DNA of 64,000 nt from Streptomyces drozdowiczii (GTDB lineage Bacteria; Actinomycetota; Actinomycetes; Streptomycetales; Streptomycetaceae): positions 5,952,001-6,016,000 of the forward strand of contig NZ_CP098740.1 of assembly GCF_026167665.1 (NCBI RefSeq), written 5' to 3'. How positions within the stretch are numbered: the stretch's first letter is position 1; each line of letters begins with the position of its first letter. The notes beneath the pieces are model-generated. The model had not been told where the DNA came from. It ran no database searches and worked only from the letters and a program-made list of their open reading frames with translations. Made by a program: the position numbers and the translations under genes. Below are positions 62,699 through 64,000 of this stretch, in pieces.

Positions 62699-62716
62699 AG
62701 AGTGAGGCGCACCGTC

Positions 62717-63643
62717 ATGTCTCCGTCAGCCCCGCAGCAGAACACCGTCGCGGTCGACCTGGGAGGCCGCGAGGTCCGTGTTCCCCAGGACGGCCTGTAC
62801 GACAGGTACCGGATGAATCCCGACCTGGACGTGATCGCCCGGGACCCCCGCGTCAGCGGCGTCGACTTCTTCCGGAAGCTCCCCAAGGTCCGGGTCGACT
62901 CACCGGTCGGGCCCACGCTCACCCCGAACTTCTACTACGCGCTCTCGACCGCCCGGCTCACCATGGCGGCGCCCTCCCGCGCGATCCGCGCCCGGCTGCC
63001 CGAGGAGCTGGCGCCGCTGGAGATCGTGCCCGGCCTCGGCCTGGTCTCGGTGATGTTCTTCCGGTACGACGTGTGCGACATCGACTTCTACACCGAGGCC
63101 GCCGTCGGGATCGCCGTGAAGCCCGCGCGCCACGGCGGGCTCGGGCTCTTCGACCTCGTCTCCGGCCTGAAGAACGAGAGCCTGGACTCCTACGTCCTGT
63201 CCCTGCCGGTGAGTTCGGACATCGCCCAGGTCCGCGGCCACGACGGCTACGGCTTCCCCAAGTGGGTGACCGGCCTCGATGTCGCCATCGACCGCACCCG
63301 GACGACCGCGCGCGTGGCCAACGCGTCCGGCGGGACGGACCTGTCCCTCCTCGCGGACACCCCGGCCCAGCAGGCGTACCCGAGCGGGGAGCGCGTCGGC
63401 TCGCTGACCTCGTACACGACGATCGGCGGCGCCTGGCACTCCACCCTCAACCAGACCAACGTGCTGAGCGCCGGCACGACGCGCCGCACCCGTGGCATCG
63501 GCCTCCGGCTCGGCGAGGGCCGGATGTCCGACGACCTGCGGTCGCTGAGGCCCAAGCGGATCATCCAGTTCGACGTGATGACCGAGGGCCAGGCCGCCCT
63601 GCACATGCCGGTGCCCACCTCGGTCCGCGGCCGGACCGCGTAG
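62717..63643 (+). CDS. acetoacetate decarboxylase family protein
   Basis: A 308-residue protein of the ADC fold. The catalytic Schiff-base lysine would be K182 in GYGFPKW. Other conserved parts are RVPQDGLYDRYRMN, FYYALSTARLTMAAPSR and LVSVMFFRYDVCDIDFY. Family members decarboxylate acetoacetate or act on related keto acids. ATG 62717 has GAGG nine bases upstream; the in-frame ATGs at 62681 and 62696 lie in the operator/start-point region. Followed after 29 bases by an aldehyde dehydrogenase, probably one operon under TetR control. Confidence 0.85.
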   Translation: MSPSAPQQNTVAVDLGGREVRVPQDGLYDRYRMNPDLDVIARDPRVSGVDFFRKLPKVRVDSPVGPTLTPNFYYALSTARLTMAAPSRAIRARLPEELAPLEIVPGLGLVSVMFFRYDVCDIDFYTEAAVGIAVKPARHGGLGLFDLVSGLKNESLDSYVLSLPVSSDIAQVRGHDGYGFPKWVTGLDVAIDRTRTTARVANASGGTDLSLLADTPAQQAYPSGERVGSLTSYTTIGGAWHSTLNQTNVLSAGTTRRTRGIGLRLGEGRMSDDLRSLRPKRIIQFDVMTEGQAALHMPVPTSVRGRTA

Positions 63644-63672
63644 CCGGACCCCGCGACAAAGGAGCCCCCGCC

Positions 63673-64000
63673 ATGGCCACCGCACCAGCCCGCCCCACGA
63701 CCGCCCGCGGCCCCCGCCTCCCCGCGTCCCTCACCCCGGCCGTGCTCCGGCGCCTCGCCGGCCGCGTCTCGGCGTCGCCGGACGCCACGCGGGTCACGAC
63801 CAGCGCCCCCTACACCGGCGTCCCCCTCGCCGACCTGCCCGTCTCCACCCCCGCGGACGTCGAGGACGCGTTCGCCCGCGCCCGGATCGCGCAGCGGACC
63901 TGGGCCGCGACCCCGCTCGCCGAGCGCAGGAAGATCCTGCTGCGCTACCACGACCTGGTCCTGGCCCGCCAGGACGAGGCCCTGGACCTGATGCAGGCCG
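63673..64000 (+). CDS. succinate-semialdehyde dehydrogenase-like aldehyde dehydrogenase (5' part)
   Basis: The first 109 codons of an aldehyde dehydrogenase cut by the window end. After a Pro/Ala-rich start, SAPYTGVPLADLPVSTPADV, FARARIAQRTWAATPLAERR and LLRYHDLVLARQDEALDLMQ are typical of actinobacterial succinate-semialdehyde dehydrogenase (GabD2 type). AAAGGAG precedes ATG 63673. Catalytic residues lie beyond the window. Confidence 0.82.
   Translation, partial: MATAPARPTTARGPRLPASLTPAVLRRLAGRVSASPDATRVTTSAPYTGVPLADLPVSTPADVEDAFARARIAQRTWAATPLAERRKILLRYHDLVLARQDEALDLMQA

Overview
The window is a high-GC chromosomal segment of a Streptomyces. The 16S and 23S rRNA genes are of the Streptomyces type, the 16S-23S spacer carries no tRNA, GTG starts are common, and the gene order acetoacetyl-CoA synthetase / unknown / ptsI / crr / pgsA / manC-like matches the core of known Streptomyces chromosomes. 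No plasmid or phage backbone is visible.

Layout. 1-6.9 kb: the C-terminally cut-off end of a GH31-like gene that has lost its catalytic barrel, acetoacetyl-CoA synthetase behind a possible 33-codon leader ORF, a conserved unknown, then crr-ptsI (EIIA-Glc and Enzyme I of the sugar PTS) on the minus strand. 6.9-12.8 kb: a complete rrn operon (promoter/leader, 16S, spacer, 23S, 5S, terminator). 12.9-26.4 kb: a conserved actinobacterial envelope/cell-division/metabolic cluster (CDP-alcohol phosphatidyltransferase, sugar nucleotidyltransferase fusion, DUF881-DUF1290-DUF881, GarA-like FHA protein, FtsR-like MerR, bifunctional-nuclease-domain protein, second MerR), dinB, a PRC-barrel protein, and gcvP behind a tandem glycine riboswitch. 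The order parallels Rv1822-Rv1832 of Mycobacterium tuberculosis, without gcvH.

26.4-38.3 kb: mixed metabolic and regulatory genes: DUF5999, a GCS2-type glutamate-cysteine ligase, a VWA/solute-binding-like lipid-anchored or membrane protein, CPBP protease, PhzF, a HEAT protein followed by a MerR-HEAT fusion, a SnoaL-like protein divergent from a TetR gene around a palindrome, a broken aminoglycoside phosphotransferase and DUF1152. 38.3-40.6 kb: a small degenerate islet with relics of TnsA-like (Tn7-type) transposition genes, a broken DUF6188-like gene and an intact orphan Imm10 immunity gene. 40.7-52.4 kb: PadR, two EamA exporters, a PPOX protein divergent from a MocR regulator, LysR, a frameshifted S9 peptidase, a TetR-DHA2 drug-efflux operon and DUF6215.

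52.5-61.8 kb is one sugar regulon: an ABC importer of the multiple-monosaccharide type (chvE-mmsA-mmsB, leftward) divergent from araB-araA-araD (rightward), with LacI-type operators at both promoters and a LacI-family repressor gene at the far end. This takes up L-arabinose (inferred) and converts it to D-xylulose-5-phosphate. 61.9-64 kb: a TetR gene (frameshifted), an acetoacetate-decarboxylase-family gene under a promoter overlapped by repeated TetR-type half sites, and the start of a succinate-semialdehyde dehydrogenase.

A recurring oddity: four genes (garA-like, APH, S9 peptidase, second TetR) are broken by one-base changes in G/C homopolymers. Both halves remain fully coding, so sequencing error is as likely as real decay.
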